A stretch of DNA of 64,000 nucleotides, from the NCBI RefSeq assembly GCF_011043735.1, contig NZ_JAAKGV010000003.1:124001-188000 (forward strand), given 5' to 3'. The position numbers were made by a program, and so were the translations under genes. The first letter of the stretch is position 1. Each line of letters opens with the position of its first letter. This document shows, one piece after another, positions 46,463 to 60,184 of this stretch. The notes under the pieces are model-generated. The model was not told the DNA's origin. It saw only the letters and a program-made list of their open reading frames with translations, and made no database searches. Source of the DNA: Methylobacterium sp. DB0501 (lineage in GTDB: Bacteria; Pseudomonadota; Alphaproteobacteria; Rhizobiales; Beijerinckiaceae).

Positions 46463-49417
46463 ATGGCACGCCAGGACGCGAACGACGCCCTCCTCGGAAC
46501 CTCGTTCCTCTACGGAGGCAACGCCGACTACATCGAGGAGCTCTACGCGACCTACACCCGGGACCCCGAGGCGGTGGACCCCGAGTGGCGCAGCTTCTTC
46601 TCCGGCCTGAAGGAGGAGAGCGCGATCGTGGTCAAGAACGCGGAAGGCGCGTCCTGGACCAAGCCGAACTGGCCGGTCGCCGCCAACGGCGACATCGTCT
46701 CGGCCCTCGACGGCAACTGGGCGCAGATCGAGAAGGCGGTCGGCGAGAAGATCAAGGCCAAGCAGGAGGCCAATGGCCAAGCCATCGCCCCGGCCGACGT
46801 GCAGCAGGCCACCAAGGATTCGGTCCGCGCGATCATGCTGATCCGCGCCTACCGCATGCGCGGCCATCTCCACGCCAAGCTCGATCCGCTCGGCCTGCAG
46901 CCGCGCGGCGACCACGAGGAGCTGCACCCGCAGCATTACGGCTTCGCCGAGTCCGATTGGGACCGCCCGATCTTCCTCGACAACGTGCTCGGCCTCGAAT
47001 TCGGCACCATCCGGGAGATCGTCGCGATCCTGGAGCGGACCTACTGCCAGACGCTCGGCGTCGAATTCATGCACATCTCCGATCCGGAGGAGAAGGCGTG
47101 GATCCAGGAGCGCATCGAGGGTAAGGACAAGGAGATCTCGTTCACCGAGCAGGGCCGCCGCGCGATCCTCAACAAGATGATCGAGGCGGAAGGCTTCGAG
47201 AAGTTTCTGGACCTCAAGTACACGGGCACCAAGCGCTTCGGCCTCGACGGCTCGGAGGCGATGGTTCCGGCGCTCGAGCAGATCATCAAGCGCGGCGGGG
47301 CGCTGGGCGTCACCGACATCGTGCTCGGCATGGCCCATCGCGGCCGCCTCAACGTGCTCGCCAACGTGATGTCGAAGCCCTTCCGGGCGATCTTCCACGA
47401 GTTCAAGGGCGGTTCGTCCTCGCCGGCGGAGGTCGAGGGCTCGGGTGACGTGAAGTACCACCTCGGCGCGTCGAGCGACCGGGCCTTCGACGGCAACACC
47501 GTCCACCTGTCGCTGACCGCGAACCCCTCGCACCTCGAGATCGTCGATCCGGTGGTGCTCGGCAAGGTGCGCGCCAAGCAGGACCAGACCGGCGACGAGC
47601 AGCGCTCGACCGTGCTGCCGCTCCTCATCCACGGCGACGCCGCCTTCGCCGGCCAGGGCGTGGTGGCGGAGTGCTTCGGCCTGTCGGGCCTGAAGGGCCA
47701 CCGCACCGGCGGCTCGATCCACTTCATCATCAACAACCAGATCGGCTTCACCACCGATCCGCGCTTCTCGCGCTCCTCGCCCTATCCGTCCGACGTGGCG
47801 AAGATGGTCGAGGCGCCGATCTTCCACTGCAACGGCGACGACCCCGAGGCCGTCACCTTCGCGGCCAAGATCGCCACCGAGTACCGGCAGAAGTTCCACA
47901 AGCCGGTGGTGATCGACATGCTCTGCTACCGCCGCTTCGGCCACAACGAGGGCGACGAGCCCGCGTTCACCCAGCCGAAGATGTACCAGATCATCCGCAA
48001 GCACCCCTCGACGCTGGAGACCTACGGCAAGCGGCTGACCGCGAGCGGCGTGGTGAGCGAGAAGGAGCTGGAGGACCGCAAGGCCGAGTTCCGCACGACC
48101 CTCGACAGCGAGTTCGACATCGCCACCGCCTACAAGGCCAACAAGGCCGACTGGCTCGACGGCCGCTGGTCGGGCCTGAAGGCGGTGCGCGAGGACGAGG
48201 ACGATCCGCGCCGCGGCCGCACCGGCGTGCCGGCCGACACCCTGCGGGAGATCGGGAAAGCCATCACCACGGTGCCGCAGGACTTCCACCTGCACCGCAC
48301 CATCCGGCGCTTCCTCGACAACCGCGCCAAGGCGATCGAGACCGGCGAGGGCCTGGACTGGGCCACCGCCGAGGCGCTCGCCTTCGGCTCGCTCCTCACG
48401 GAAGGACACCGGGTCCGCCTGTCGGGCCAGGACGTCGAGCGCGGCACCTTCTCGCAGCGCCACTCGGTGGTGATCGACCAGGAGAATGAGGAGCGCTACA
48501 CGCCCCTCAACCACATCAAGGACGGCCAGAGCCGCTACGAGGTCATCAACTCGATGCTCTCGGAGGAGGCGGTGCTCGGCTTCGAGTACGGCTACTCGCT
48601 GGCCGAGCCGAACTCCCTGGTGCTGTGGGAGGCGCAGTTCGGCGACTTCGCCAACGGCGCGCAGGTCGTGGTCGACCAGTTCATCAGCAGCGGCGAGCGC
48701 AAGTGGCTGCGCATGTCGGGTCTCGTGATGCTCCTGCCGCACGGCTACGAGGGCCAGGGCCCGGAGCACTCGTCGGCGCGTCTCGAGCGCTACCTGCAGA
48801 TGTGCGCCGAGGACAACATGCAGGTCGCCAACTGCACGACGCCCTCGAACTACTTCCACATCCTGCGCCGCCAGCTGAAGCGGGACTTCCGCAAGCCGCT
48901 GGTGCTGATGACCCCGAAGTCGCTGCTGCGCCACAAGCGGGCGGTCTCGGCGCTGTCGGACATCGCCGAGGGCTCGACCTTCCACCGGGTGCTGTGGGAC
49001 GACGCCGAGAAGGCGCAGGACGGCGTGAAGCTGTCGAAGGACGACAAGGTCCGGCGCGTCGTGCTCTGCTCGGGCAAGGTCTATTACGACCTGTTCGAGG
49101 AGCGCGAGAAGCGCGGCATCTCCGACGTGTACCTGATGCGCGTCGAGCAGCTGTACCCGTTCCCGCTGAAGTCGCTGGCCACCGAGATCTCCCGGTTCCG
49201 CAACGCCGAGGTGGTGTGGTGCCAGGAGGAGCCCAAGAACATGGGCTCGTGGGCCTTCGTCGAGCCCTACCTGGAATGGGTCCTCAACCAGGCCGGCTCC
49301 GCCTCCAAGCGTCCGCGCTACGTCGGCCGTCCGGCCTCGGCCTCGACGGCCGTCGGCCTGATGTCGAAGCACCTCGACCAGCTCCAGGCCTTCCTCAACG
49401 AGGCCCTGGCGGTCTGA
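46463..49417 (+). CDS. sucA: 2-oxoglutarate dehydrogenase E1 component
   Basis: This 984-aa thiamine-diphosphate enzyme decarboxylates 2-oxoglutarate and passes the succinyl group to E2. The N-terminal segment [20 protein letters not shown] binds E2 in this family; the ThDP part includes [20 protein letters not shown] and [20 protein letters not shown] with [14 protein letters not shown]. Later, [20 protein letters not shown] and [17 protein letters not shown] are typical. Full length. It is preceded by a structured 240-base spacer after sucD. Confidence 0.97.
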   Translation: MARQDANDALLGTSFLYGGNADYIEELYATYTRDPEAVDPEWRSFFSGLKEESAIVVKNAEGASWTKPNWPVAANGDIVSALDGNWAQIEKAVGEKIKAKQEANGQAIAPADVQQATKDSVRAIMLIRAYRMRGHLHAKLDPLGLQPRGDHEELHPQHYGFAESDWDRPIFLDNVLGLEFGTIREIVAILERTYCQTLGVEFMHISDPEEKAWIQERIEGKDKEISFTEQGRRAILNKMIEAEGFEKFLDLKYTGTKRFGLDGSEAMVPALEQIIKRGGALGVTDIVLGMAHRGRLNVLANVMSKPFRAIFHEFKGGSSSPAEVEGSGDVKYHLGASSDRAFDGNTVHLSLTANPSHLEIVDPVVLGKVRAKQDQTGDEQRSTVLPLLIHGDAAFAGQGVVAECFGLSGLKGHRTGGSIHFIINNQIGFTTDPRFSRSSPYPSDVAKMVEAPIFHCNGDDPEAVTFAAKIATEYRQKFHKPVVIDMLCYRRFGHNEGDEPAFTQPKMYQIIRKHPSTLETYGKRLTASGVVSEKELEDRKAEFRTTLDSEFDIATAYKANKADWLDGRWSGLKAVREDEDDPRRGRTGVPADTLREIGKAITTVPQDFHLHRTIRRFLDNRAKAIETGEGLDWATAEALAFGSLLTEGHRVRLSGQDVERGTFSQRHSVVIDQENEERYTPLNHIKDGQSRYEVINSMLSEEAVLGFEYGYSLAEPNSLVLWEAQFGDFANGAQVVVDQFISSGERKWLRMSGLVMLLPHGYEGQGPEHSSARLERYLQMCAEDNMQVANCTTPSNYFHILRRQLKRDFRKPLVLMTPKSLLRHKRAVSALSDIAEGSTFHRVLWDDAEKAQDGVKLSKDDKVRRVVLCSGKVYYDLFEEREKRGISDVYLMRVEQLYPFPLKSLATEISRFRNAEVVWCQEEPKNMGSWAFVEPYLEWVLNQAGSASKRPRYVGRPASASTAVGLMSKHLDQLQAFLNEALAV

Positions 49418-49440
49418 TCCCAGGTCGCCTCCCAAGTCAC

Positions 49441-49462
49441 CGGCGCCCCATGAGGGGCGCCG
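49441..49462 (+). terminator. Hairpin between sucA and sucB
   Basis: CGGCGCCCC-ATGA-GGGGCGCCG is a 9-bp perfect stem with a 4-nt loop, 23 bases after the sucA stop. Likely an attenuator or mRNA stabiliser within the operon. Confidence 0.5.
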
Positions 49463-49511
49463 CCTGAATGTTTCCGGGCGACCCCCCATCGCCCCAACCC
49501 TGACGGAAGAC

Positions 49512-50783
49512 ATGGCCACCGAAATCCGCGTCCCGACGCTCGGCGAGTCCGTGAGCGAGGCCACGATCGGCCGCTGGTTCAAGAAGCCCGGCGACACCGT
49601 GAAGGCCGACGAGCCCCTGGTCGAGCTCGAGACCGACAAGGTCACCCTCGAGGTCAACGCCCCGGCCTCCGGCCAGCTCGGCGACATCGTCGCCAAGGAC
49701 GGCGAGACGGTGGAGCCCGGCGCGCTCCTCGGCTCGATCGTCGAGGGCGGCGCCTCCGCCGGCAACGGTGCGGCCCCGAAGGCCGAGGCTCCCAAGGCCG
49801 AGGCCCCGAAGGCCGCCGCCGAGGCGCCGGCCAAGTCGTCGTCCGCCTCCTACGGCAGCCACGGCGACGCCGCACCGAAGGGCCACGCCTCGGGCGATCA
49901 CGGCCCGGCCGTCGCGCGCCTCGCCCATGAATCCGGCGTCGATCCGTCGTCGCTCAAGGGCAGCGGCAAGGACGGCCGCGTCACCAAGGGCGACATGCTC
50001 TCGGCGATCTCGTCCGGCGCCTCCGCTCCCGCCCCGGCCCCGGCCCCGCAGGTCGCCCGCGCCCCGTCCGCCCCGGACGATGCCTCCCGCGAGGAGCGGG
50101 TGCGCATGACCAAGCTGCGCCAGACCATCGCCCGGCGCCTCAAGGACGCGCAGAACACCGCCGCCATGCTGACGACGTTCAACGACGTCGACATGGGCGC
50201 CGTGATGGCCCTGCGCCAGCAGTACAAGGACGTGTTCGAGAAGAAGCACGGCGCCAAGCTCGGCTTCATGGGCTTCTTCACCAAGGCGGTGATCGGCGCC
50301 CTGAAGGACGTGCCGGCGGTCAACGCCGAGATCGACGGCCAGGACATCGTCTACAAGAACTACTACCACGTCGGCATCGCCGTCGGCACCGACAAGGGCC
50401 TGGTCGTGCCGGTGGTCCGCGACGCCGACCGGCTGTCGATCTCGGGCATCGAGAAGGCCATCACCGGCTTCGGCCGCAAGGCCCGCGACGGCAAGCTGTC
50501 GATCGAGGACATGCAGGGCGGCACGTTCACGATCACCAACGGCGGCATCTACGGCTCGCTGATGTCGACCCCGATCCTCAACGCGCCGCAATCGGGCATC
50601 CTCGGCATGCACCGCATCGAGGAGCGGCCGGTCGTGCGCAACGGCAAGATCGAGGCGCGGCCGATGATGTACCTCGCCCTGTCCTACGATCACCGCATCG
50701 TCGACGGGAAGGAGGCCGTGACCTTCCTGGTGCGGGTCAAGGAGGCCCTGGAGGATCCGGCGCGCCTCGTGCTCGACCTGTAA
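49512..50783 (+). CDS. sucB: Dihydrolipoamide succinyltransferase (E2)
   Basis: This 423-aa E2 has one lipoyl domain (lipoyl Lys in [17 protein letters not shown]), an Ala/Pro linker, a subunit-binding domain ([20 protein letters not shown]), a second Ala/Pro linker, and the acyltransferase core with catalytic His/Asp in [17 protein letters not shown]. It transfers succinyl from lipoate to CoA and forms the core of the complex with SucA and Lpd. Confidence 0.97.
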   Translation: MATEIRVPTLGESVSEATIGRWFKKPGDTVKADEPLVELETDKVTLEVNAPASGQLGDIVAKDGETVEPGALLGSIVEGGASAGNGAAPKAEAPKAEAPKAAAEAPAKSSSASYGSHGDAAPKGHASGDHGPAVARLAHESGVDPSSLKGSGKDGRVTKGDMLSAISSGASAPAPAPAPQVARAPSAPDDASREERVRMTKLRQTIARRLKDAQNTAAMLTTFNDVDMGAVMALRQQYKDVFEKKHGAKLGFMGFFTKAVIGALKDVPAVNAEIDGQDIVYKNYYHVGIAVGTDKGLVVPVVRDADRLSISGIEKAITGFGRKARDGKLSIEDMQGGTFTITNGGIYGSLMSTPILNAPQSGILGMHRIEERPVVRNGKIEARPMMYLALSYDHRIVDGKEAVTFLVRVKEALEDPARLVLDL

Positions 50784-50800
50784 GGCTTGGTTGAAACCAG

Positions 50801-50824
50801 CCCCTTCCCCGCCCGGGGGAGGGG
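50801..50824 (+). terminator. Hairpin between sucB and SDR gene
   Basis: CCCCTTCCCC-GCCC-GGGGGAGGGG is a 10-bp stem (one G-T pair) 17 bases after the sucB stop. Confidence 0.45.
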
Positions 50825-50848
50825 CCTCTCGCATCGGGGAGCACGACG

Positions 50849-51595
50849 ATGACGGACAAGGTCCTGGTGGTCACCGGCGGCAGCCGCGGCATCGGCCGGG
50901 CGGTCGCCTTGCGCGCCGCGCGGGCCGGCTGGCGGATCTGCTTCTCCTACGTCGCGGCCAAGGACGCCGCCGATGCCCTGGTGCGGGAGATCGAGGATCT
51001 CGGCGGCACCGCGCTCGCCGTCAGGAGCGACGTCGCGGTCGAGGACGACATCCGGGCCCTGTTCCAGGCGGCCGACGGCCTGGGTCAGCTCGGCGGCCTC
51101 GTCAACAACGCGGGCGTCGTCGACTACGCCGCGCGCGTCGACGAGATGACACCCGCCCGCCTTCACCGCATGATGACCACCAACGTCGTCGGCTCGTTCC
51201 TGTGCGCCGGCGAGGCGGTGCGGCGGATGTCGACCCGCCACGGCGGGCAGGGCGGCGTCATCGTCAACCTGTCCTCGGTCGCGGCCCGCCTCGGCGCGCC
51301 GGGCCAGTACGTCGATTACGCGGCGTCGAAGGGCGCCATCGACACCCTCACCACCGGCCTCGCCGGCGAGGTCGCCGCGGAAGGGATCCGGGTCAACGGC
51401 GTCGCCCCCGGCCTGATCGAGACCGAAATCCATGCCAGCGGCGGCCAGCCCGACCGGCTGGCGCGGCTCAGTCCCCTGGTGCCGATGAAGCGCGCCGGCA
51501 CCGCCGACGAGGTCGCGGCCGCGGTGCTGTGGCTCCTGTCGGACGAGGCCTCCTACGCCACCGGCGCGACCCTGACGATCTCGGGCGGCCGCTGA
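50849..51595 (+). CDS. SDR family oxidoreductase between sucB and lpd
   Basis: This 248-aa classical SDR has [36 protein letters not shown], catalytic Ser in [20 protein letters not shown] and [19 protein letters not shown], and ends with [13 protein letters not shown], the FabG/glucose-dehydrogenase-like C-terminus. Its substrate is unknown. Position inside the 2-oxoglutarate dehydrogenase gene run is conserved in several Rhizobiales, as far as I recall, but no role in that complex is established. Confidence 0.9.
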   Translation: MTDKVLVVTGGSRGIGRAVALRAARAGWRICFSYVAAKDAADALVREIEDLGGTALAVRSDVAVEDDIRALFQAADGLGQLGGLVNNAGVVDYAARVDEMTPARLHRMMTTNVVGSFLCAGEAVRRMSTRHGGQGGVIVNLSSVAARLGAPGQYVDYAASKGAIDTLTTGLAGEVAAEGIRVNGVAPGLIETEIHASGGQPDRLARLSPLVPMKRAGTADEVAAAVLWLLSDEASYATGATLTISGGR

Positions 51596-51659
51596 GCATC
51601 ATTCGCCGACGTGGTCGCCGGTTCGGCGGCGACGAAGAGGCAAGAACAAGGAATTCGGG

Positions 51660-51680
51660 AGAGCGGCGTCCTGCCGCTCT
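51660..51680 (+). terminator. Hairpin between SDR gene and lpd
   Basis: AGAGCGGC-GTCCT-GCCGCTCT is a perfect 8-bp stem 64 bases after the SDR stop. Confidence 0.45.
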
Positions 51681-51755
51681 GCTGAGCCGTCATCGCTCCA
51701 CTCATTCATCGGCGGCGGCCCACCGGCCCGCCGCTTCCAACCTCGCGAGTCCTGT

Positions 51756-53159
51756 ATGTCCTCCTACGATCTCGTCGTCATCGGCACCGGCCCCGGCGGT
51801 TACGTCTGTGCGCTCCGCGCCGCCCAGCTCGGCCTGAAGACCGCCGTGGTCGAGAAGCGCCCGGCCCACGGCGGCACCTGCCTGAACGTCGGCTGCATCC
51901 CGTCGAAGGCTCTGCTCCACGCCTCCGAGGCGTTCGAGGAGGCCACCAAGCACTTCCCCGTGCTCGGCATCACCGTCGGCGAGCCGAAGCTCGATCTGGC
52001 CAAGATGATGGCGTTCAAGCAGGAGGGCATCGACGGCAACACCAAGGGCGTGGCGTTCCTGCTCAAGAAGAACGGCATCGATTCCGTCCAGGGGACCGGG
52101 CGTCTCGCCGGGGCCGGCCGGGTCGAGGTCACCTCGGAGGACGGCGCCAACCAGATCCTGGAGGCCAGGAACGTCGTCATCGCGACGGGCTCGGACGTCG
52201 CCAACCTGCCGGGCGTCACCATCGACGAGGAGGTCGTGGTCTCCTCCACCGGCGCCCTCGACCTGACCAAGGTCCCGGGCAAGCTCGTGGTCATCGGCGC
52301 CGGCGTGATCGGCCTCGAACTCGGCTCGGTCTGGCGCCGTCTCGGCGCCGAGGTCACGGTGGTCGAGTACCTGGACCGGATCCTGCCGGGCATGGACGGC
52401 GAGGTCGGCAAGCAGTTCCAGCGCATCCTCCAGAAGCAGGGCATCCAGTTCCGCCTGTCGCAGAAGGTCACGGGTGTCGAGCGCACGGGTGCCGGTGCCA
52501 AGGTCACGGTCGAGCCGGCCGCGGGCGGCACCGCCGAGACCCTGGAGGCCGACGTGGTCCTCGTCGCCATCGGCCGCACGCCCTACACGGCGGGCCTCGG
52601 CCTGGAGACGGTCGGCGTCCAGCTCGACAACAAGGGCCGGATCCAGACCGACGACCGCTACGCCACCAACGTCACCGGCATCTACGCGATCGGCGACGTG
52701 ATCGCCGGCCCGATGCTCGCCCACAAGGCCGAGGACGAGGGCGTCGCGGTGGCGGAGATTCTCGCCGGCAAGGCCGGCCACGTGAATTACGGCGTGATTC
52801 CCAACGTGGTCTACACCACGCCCGAGGTCGCCTCGGTCGGCAAGTCCGAGGAGGAACTGAAGAAGGACGGGATCGCCTACAACATCGGCAAGTTCCCGTT
52901 CACGGCGAACGGCCGCGCCAAGGTGAACCACACCACCGACGGCTTCGTGAAGGTGCTGGCCGATGCCGCCACCGACCGGGTGCTCGGCGTCCACATCGTC
53001 GGGCCCGATGCCGGCAACCTCATCATGGAGGTCGCGGTGGCGATGGAGTTCGGCGCCTCCTCCGAGGACATCGCCCGCACCTGCCACGCCCACCCGACCC
53101 TGACCGAGGCGGTGAAGGAAGCCGCGCTCGCGGTGGAGAAGCGCGCGCTGCACATGTGA
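51756..53159 (+). CDS. lpdA: Dihydrolipoamide dehydrogenase (E3)
   Basis: This 467-aa flavoprotein reoxidises the lipoyl group of SucB with NAD. It has the FAD motif [20 protein letters not shown], the redox disulphide [17 protein letters not shown], the NAD fold [40 protein letters not shown], and the C-terminal His-Glu in [16 protein letters not shown]. Full length. Confidence 0.97.
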   Translation: MSSYDLVVIGTGPGGYVCALRAAQLGLKTAVVEKRPAHGGTCLNVGCIPSKALLHASEAFEEATKHFPVLGITVGEPKLDLAKMMAFKQEGIDGNTKGVAFLLKKNGIDSVQGTGRLAGAGRVEVTSEDGANQILEARNVVIATGSDVANLPGVTIDEEVVVSSTGALDLTKVPGKLVVIGAGVIGLELGSVWRRLGAEVTVVEYLDRILPGMDGEVGKQFQRILQKQGIQFRLSQKVTGVERTGAGAKVTVEPAAGGTAETLEADVVLVAIGRTPYTAGLGLETVGVQLDNKGRIQTDDRYATNVTGIYAIGDVIAGPMLAHKAEDEGVAVAEILAGKAGHVNYGVIPNVVYTTPEVASVGKSEEELKKDGIAYNIGKFPFTANGRAKVNHTTDGFVKVLADAATDRVLGVHIVGPDAGNLIMEVAVAMEFGASSEDIARTCHAHPTLTEAVKEAALAVEKRALHM

Positions 53160-53185
53160 GGTTCCCGCGACGGCGCCGCCCATGA

Positions 53186-53359
53186 CCCTCCCCCGCTGCG
53201 AAGCAGGGCGGGAGAGGGGACGCCGCTTCCGGAAATGCCTGAACCGTTCTGAAGGGCGCCGCTTCCGAAGCCGTCGCGCCGCCCCTCTCGGTGGGACGTC
53301 GTCCCGCTGCGCTCGCGCCGCTCGCCACCCTCCCCCGCGGAGGGGGGAGGGTTGGGCGC
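53186..53359. repeat. Two-part intergenic repeat, copy A
   Basis: This element between lpd and gluconokinase has an imperfect hairpin (CCCTCCCCCGCTGC..GCAGGGCGGGAGAGGG), then GGGGACGCCGCTTCCGGA, TTCTGAAGGGCGCCG and GTCGCGCCGCCCCTCTC. It ends in a perfect 10-bp hairpin ACCCTCCCCC-GCGGAG-GGGGGAGGGT (53327-53352) followed by TGGGCGC. The same blocks in the same order occur at 59991-60164. Confidence 0.75.
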
Positions 53360-53397
53360 CGCGCTCGATGAGTTCTCGAGTCGAAGGATCCACCGCG

Positions 53398-53940
53398 ATG
53401 GACAACGCGGCAGCAAGCGGGACCATCACACCCCCCGCGGTCATCGTGGTCATGGGCGTCTCCGGCTCGGGCAAGAGCACGGTGGCGAGCCTGCTCGCCG
53501 GCCGGCTCGGCTGGGAGTTCGAGGACGGCGACGATTTCCATCCGGCCGCCAATGTCGAGAAGATGCAGGCCGGCACCCCGCTCACCGACGAGGACCGCTG
53601 GCCCTGGCTCGCCGCGATCGCGGCGTGGATCGACCGGGTCCGCGCCGAGGGGCGGCACGGCGTGGTCACCTGCTCGGGCCTCAAGCGGGCCTATCGCGAG
53701 ATCCTGGTCGGGGACCGGCCGGACGTGCGCCTCGTCTACCTGAAGGGCGACCGCGATCTGATCGGCCGGCGCATGGCCGCCCGGCACGGGCATTTCATGC
53801 CGACGAGCCTGCTCGACAGCCAGTTCCGCACCCTGCAGGTGCCCGCGCCCGACGAGAATCCCCTGGTGGTCTCGGTCGGCGGCACGCCGCAGCAGATCGT
53901 CGCCGAGATAGTCGGGACGCTGACCGGACGAGCACCTTGA
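53398..53940 (+). CDS. gntK: Gluconokinase, GntK family
   Basis: This 180-aa kinase phosphorylates gluconate to 6-phosphogluconate. P-loop VVMGVSGSGKSTVASLLAGR, substrate region EFEDGDDFHPAANVEKMQAG with TPLTDEDRWPWLAAI, and VVTCSGLKRAYREIL, all typical of GntK. ATG at 53398 has GAAGGA upstream; an in-frame ATG at 53368 lies nearer the repeat and is less likely. No gluconate transporter is adjacent. Confidence 0.93.
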   Translation: MDNAAASGTITPPAVIVVMGVSGSGKSTVASLLAGRLGWEFEDGDDFHPAANVEKMQAGTPLTDEDRWPWLAAIAAWIDRVRAEGRHGVVTCSGLKRAYREILVGDRPDVRLVYLKGDRDLIGRRMAARHGHFMPTSLLDSQFRTLQVPAPDENPLVVSVGGTPQQIVAEIVGTLTGRAP

Positions 53941-54018
53941 CGCCCCCGGGCGGGGCCGAAGAGATGCCGATTATGCCTGGTTTTTGACAGTTCGCGGCGC
54001 CCGTGCCATCGCGAAGGT

Positions 54019-57900
<3,882 letters not shown>

Positions 57901-57934
57901 GCGGGCGATTGCCGTTGCGGCACGATGCTCCTCG

Positions 57935-57958
57935 TCCCGTCTTCCGGGAAAGACGGGA
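57935..57958 (+). terminator. Terminator of hybrid kinase gene
   Basis: TCCCGTCTT-CCGGGA-AAGACGGGA is a perfect 9-bp stem 34 bases after the kinase stop. No T-run. Confidence 0.5.
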
Positions 57959-58213
57959 GGGTGAGAACGGGGCGGTGGTCCGTCCGGCAGCGTCCCCCGC
58001 GAGCCGGCACCGCGCCTATGCGCCGGGCGCCTTCTCAGCCATGCGCCTTCGCGCAGGGAGGCCCCACGGGGTGGACCTCAGGCCCGAACCCCTGTAACAG
58101 CACCATCCTCCACGAAAAGACCGTAGGGATTCCCCGCGCGCCGCAGAGCGCCCGCCGCCGACGCGGCCGGCCCTCTCCACGAGGCCATGAGCTTCCAAGA
58201 GCCATGGGCCTCC

Positions 58214-58262
58214 GGAGCCGATTCGATCCCCGCGCGTCGCATTACCCCGGGATCGAATCCAC
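58214..58262 (+). promoter_or_regulatory. Hairpin bridging GGAG and GTG start of RNA helicase gene
   Basis: GATTCGATCCC (58220-58230) pairs perfectly with GGGATCGAATC (58249-58259); the loop is 18 nt. GGAG lies at 58214-58217 and the GTG start at 58263. If the stem forms, GGAG and GTG are separated by only two plus three unpaired bases; unfolded they are 45 bases apart. Both arms contain a GANTC site (GATTC 58220-58224, GAATC 58255-58259). The pairing is seen directly; a role in translation or as a DNA operator is inference. Confidence 0.6.
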
Positions 58263-59939
58263 GTGCCGTTTCCTGTTCTGCCCGCCCCCCTCGCCAAGGC
58301 CCTCGCCGACCGCGGCTACGAAGACCCGACGCCGGTCCAGGCCGCCGTCCTCGAGCCCGAGACCGAGGGGCGCGACCTCGTCGTCTCGGCCCAGACCGGC
58401 TCCGGCAAGACCGTCGCCTACGGCCTGGCGCTCGCCCGTACCCTGCTCGGCGACGCCGAGATGCTGCCTGCGCCCGGCGCGCCCCTGGCGCTGGTGATCG
58501 CGCCGACCCGTGAGCTGGCGCTCCAGGTCCATCGCGAGCTGTCCTGGCTCTACGGCCCGGCCGGCGCCCGCGTCGTGTCCTGCGTCGGCGGCATGGATCC
58601 GCGGCGCGAGAGCCGCTGGCTCGCCGACGGCGTCCATATCGTGGTCGGCACGCCCGGCCGCCTGCGTGACCATCTCGAGCGGCGCAACCTCGACCCGTCG
58701 GCGTTGCGCGCCGTGGTGCTCGACGAGGCCGACGAGATGCTGGATCTCGGCTTCCGCGAGGATCTGGAGTTCATCCTCGGCACGACGCCTGCCGAGCGGC
58801 GCACCCTGCTGTTCTCCGCCACCCTGCCGAAGGCCATCGTGGCGCTCGCCGAGTCCTATCAGCGCGATGCGAAGCGCATCGCGGTCGTCGGCGAGACCAA
58901 GGCCCATGCCGACATCGAGTACCGCGCCTTCCGCATCCTGCCGCGGGAGACCGAGCTCGTGGTGGTCAACACCCTGCGCCAGATCGAGTCGCGTACCGCG
59001 ATCGTGTTCTGCAACACCCGCAATTCCGTGCGCCACCTCCAGGCGGTGCTGACCGAGCGCGGCTTCCAGGCCGTGGCCTTGTCGGGCGAGCTCGGCCAGG
59101 GCGAGCGCAACGCCGCCCTCCAGGCCCTGCGCGACGGCCGCGCCCGGGTCTGCGTCGCCACCGACGTCGCCGCCCGCGGCATCGACCTGCCGGGCCTCGG
59201 CCTCGTCATCCACGCCGAGCTGCCCAACGATGCCGAGGTGATGCAGCACCGCTCCGGCCGCACCGGCCGGGCCGGGCGCAAGGGCATCAGCGTGCTGCTC
59301 GTGCCGCCGTCGCGCCGCCGCCGGGCCGAGGAGCTGATGGTGCGGGCGAACGTGGTGCCGGTCTGGTCCGGCCCGCCGCCGGCCGACGAGATCCGCGCCC
59401 TCGACCAGGAGCGCCTGCTCCAGGACCCGCTCGTCACCGACGAGGTCAGCGACGAGGATCGGGCGATGGCCCAGTCGCTGCTCGCCCAGCGCTCGGCCGA
59501 GGACCTCGCCGCCGCCCTGGTGCGGGCCTACCGCTCGCGCCTGCCGGCTCCGGAGGATGTCACCGATCCGGGCTTCACCACCGGCCGCGGCGCGACGACC
59601 AAGCGCGAGACCACCCCGCGGGACGGCCCGCGCGCCCCGTTCGGGTCGAGCGTGTGGTTCCGCCTCAATGTCGGCCGGCGCGACAATGCCGACCCGCGCC
59701 GCCTGCTGCCGATGCTGTGCCGCCGCGGCGACGTGACCCGCGAGGAGATCGGCGCGATCCGGATCTTCGACCGCGAGACCAAGTTCGAGGTCCGCGGCGG
59801 TGCCGCCGAGCGCTTCGCCCACACCTTCCCCCGCACCGGCCCGGCCGACCTCCAGGTCGAGGCCCTGGCCGGCGGCGAGGCCGAGGTGCCGCCGCGCCCG
59901 CGCCAGCCCCGCCGCAACACCAATGCCCGACGGGGGTGA
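58263..59939 (+). CDS. DEAD-box RNA helicase, DbpA-type C-terminus
   Basis: This 558-aa helicase shows the Q motif region (YEDPTPVQAAVL), motif I AQTGSGKT, Ia APTRELALQV, II VVLDEADEMLDLGF, III LLFSATLP, V VCVATDVAARGIDLPGL and VI MQHRSGRTGRAGRKG. The C-terminal part (residues about 460-545; VWFRLNVGRRDNADPRRLLP, then IGAIRIFDRETKFEVRGGAA) is a DbpA RNA-binding domain, which in E. coli DbpA targets 23S rRNA for 50S assembly. GTG at 58263 is the first canonical start after an in-frame stop and gives MPFPVLPAPLAKAL, fitting homologues; no Shine-Dalgarno sits at normal linear distance. Confidence 0.93.
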   Translation: MPFPVLPAPLAKALADRGYEDPTPVQAAVLEPETEGRDLVVSAQTGSGKTVAYGLALARTLLGDAEMLPAPGAPLALVIAPTRELALQVHRELSWLYGPAGARVVSCVGGMDPRRESRWLADGVHIVVGTPGRLRDHLERRNLDPSALRAVVLDEADEMLDLGFREDLEFILGTTPAERRTLLFSATLPKAIVALAESYQRDAKRIAVVGETKAHADIEYRAFRILPRETELVVVNTLRQIESRTAIVFCNTRNSVRHLQAVLTERGFQAVALSGELGQGERNAALQALRDGRARVCVATDVAARGIDLPGLGLVIHAELPNDAEVMQHRSGRTGRAGRKGISVLLVPPSRRRRAEELMVRANVVPVWSGPPPADEIRALDQERLLQDPLVTDEVSDEDRAMAQSLLAQRSAEDLAAALVRAYRSRLPAPEDVTDPGFTTGRGATTKRETTPRDGPRAPFGSSVWFRLNVGRRDNADPRRLLPMLCRRGDVTREEIGAIRIFDRETKFEVRGGAAERFAHTFPRTGPADLQVEALAGGEAEVPPRPRQPRRNTNARRG

Positions 59940-59990
59940 GCGGGCACCTCGCCTGCGTAATATCCCCGTTCGCCACGGTGCCGACTTGAT

Positions 59991-60164
59991 CCCTCCCCCC
60001 TCTGCGGGGGAGGGTGCCCCACGACGTGGGACGGGAGGGGGGGACGCCGCTTCCGGAGAGGCCGCGGCCATTCTGACGGGCGCCGTGTTCCTAGACGTCG
60101 CGCTGCCCCTCTCCCGGCTCACTGCGTTCGCCACCCGCCCTGCAGAGGGAGGAGGGTTGGGCGC
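59991..60164. repeat. Two-part intergenic repeat, copy B
   Basis: This element between the helicase and aldose-epimerase genes opens with a hairpin CCCTCCCCC-CTCTGC-GGGGGAGGG (59991-60014). It then shares GGGGACGCCGCTTCCGGA, TTCTGACGGGCGCCG and CGTCGCGCTGCCCCTCTC with copy A in the same order. It ends GGAGGAGGGTTGGGCGC. Its final hairpin is degraded relative to copy A. Confidence 0.75.
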
Positions 60165-60184
60165 TTGCGCTTCATGAGGCCCCG

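Larger units (their letters stand above)
57901..58262. other. Intergenic region upstream of DEAD-box helicase
   Basis: This 362-base gap contains a likely terminator for the kinase gene at 57935-57958 and, next to the helicase start, the 11-bp hairpin at 58220-58259. In between I see nothing assignable; short open frames there have no ribosome site or recognisable product. Confidence 0.5.

Noticed and set aside
58247..58261. GGGATCGAATCC resembling a tRNA T-arm
   Set aside because: No acceptor stem, anticodon arm or D-arm surrounds it; the bases are instead one arm of the hairpin before the helicase gene.
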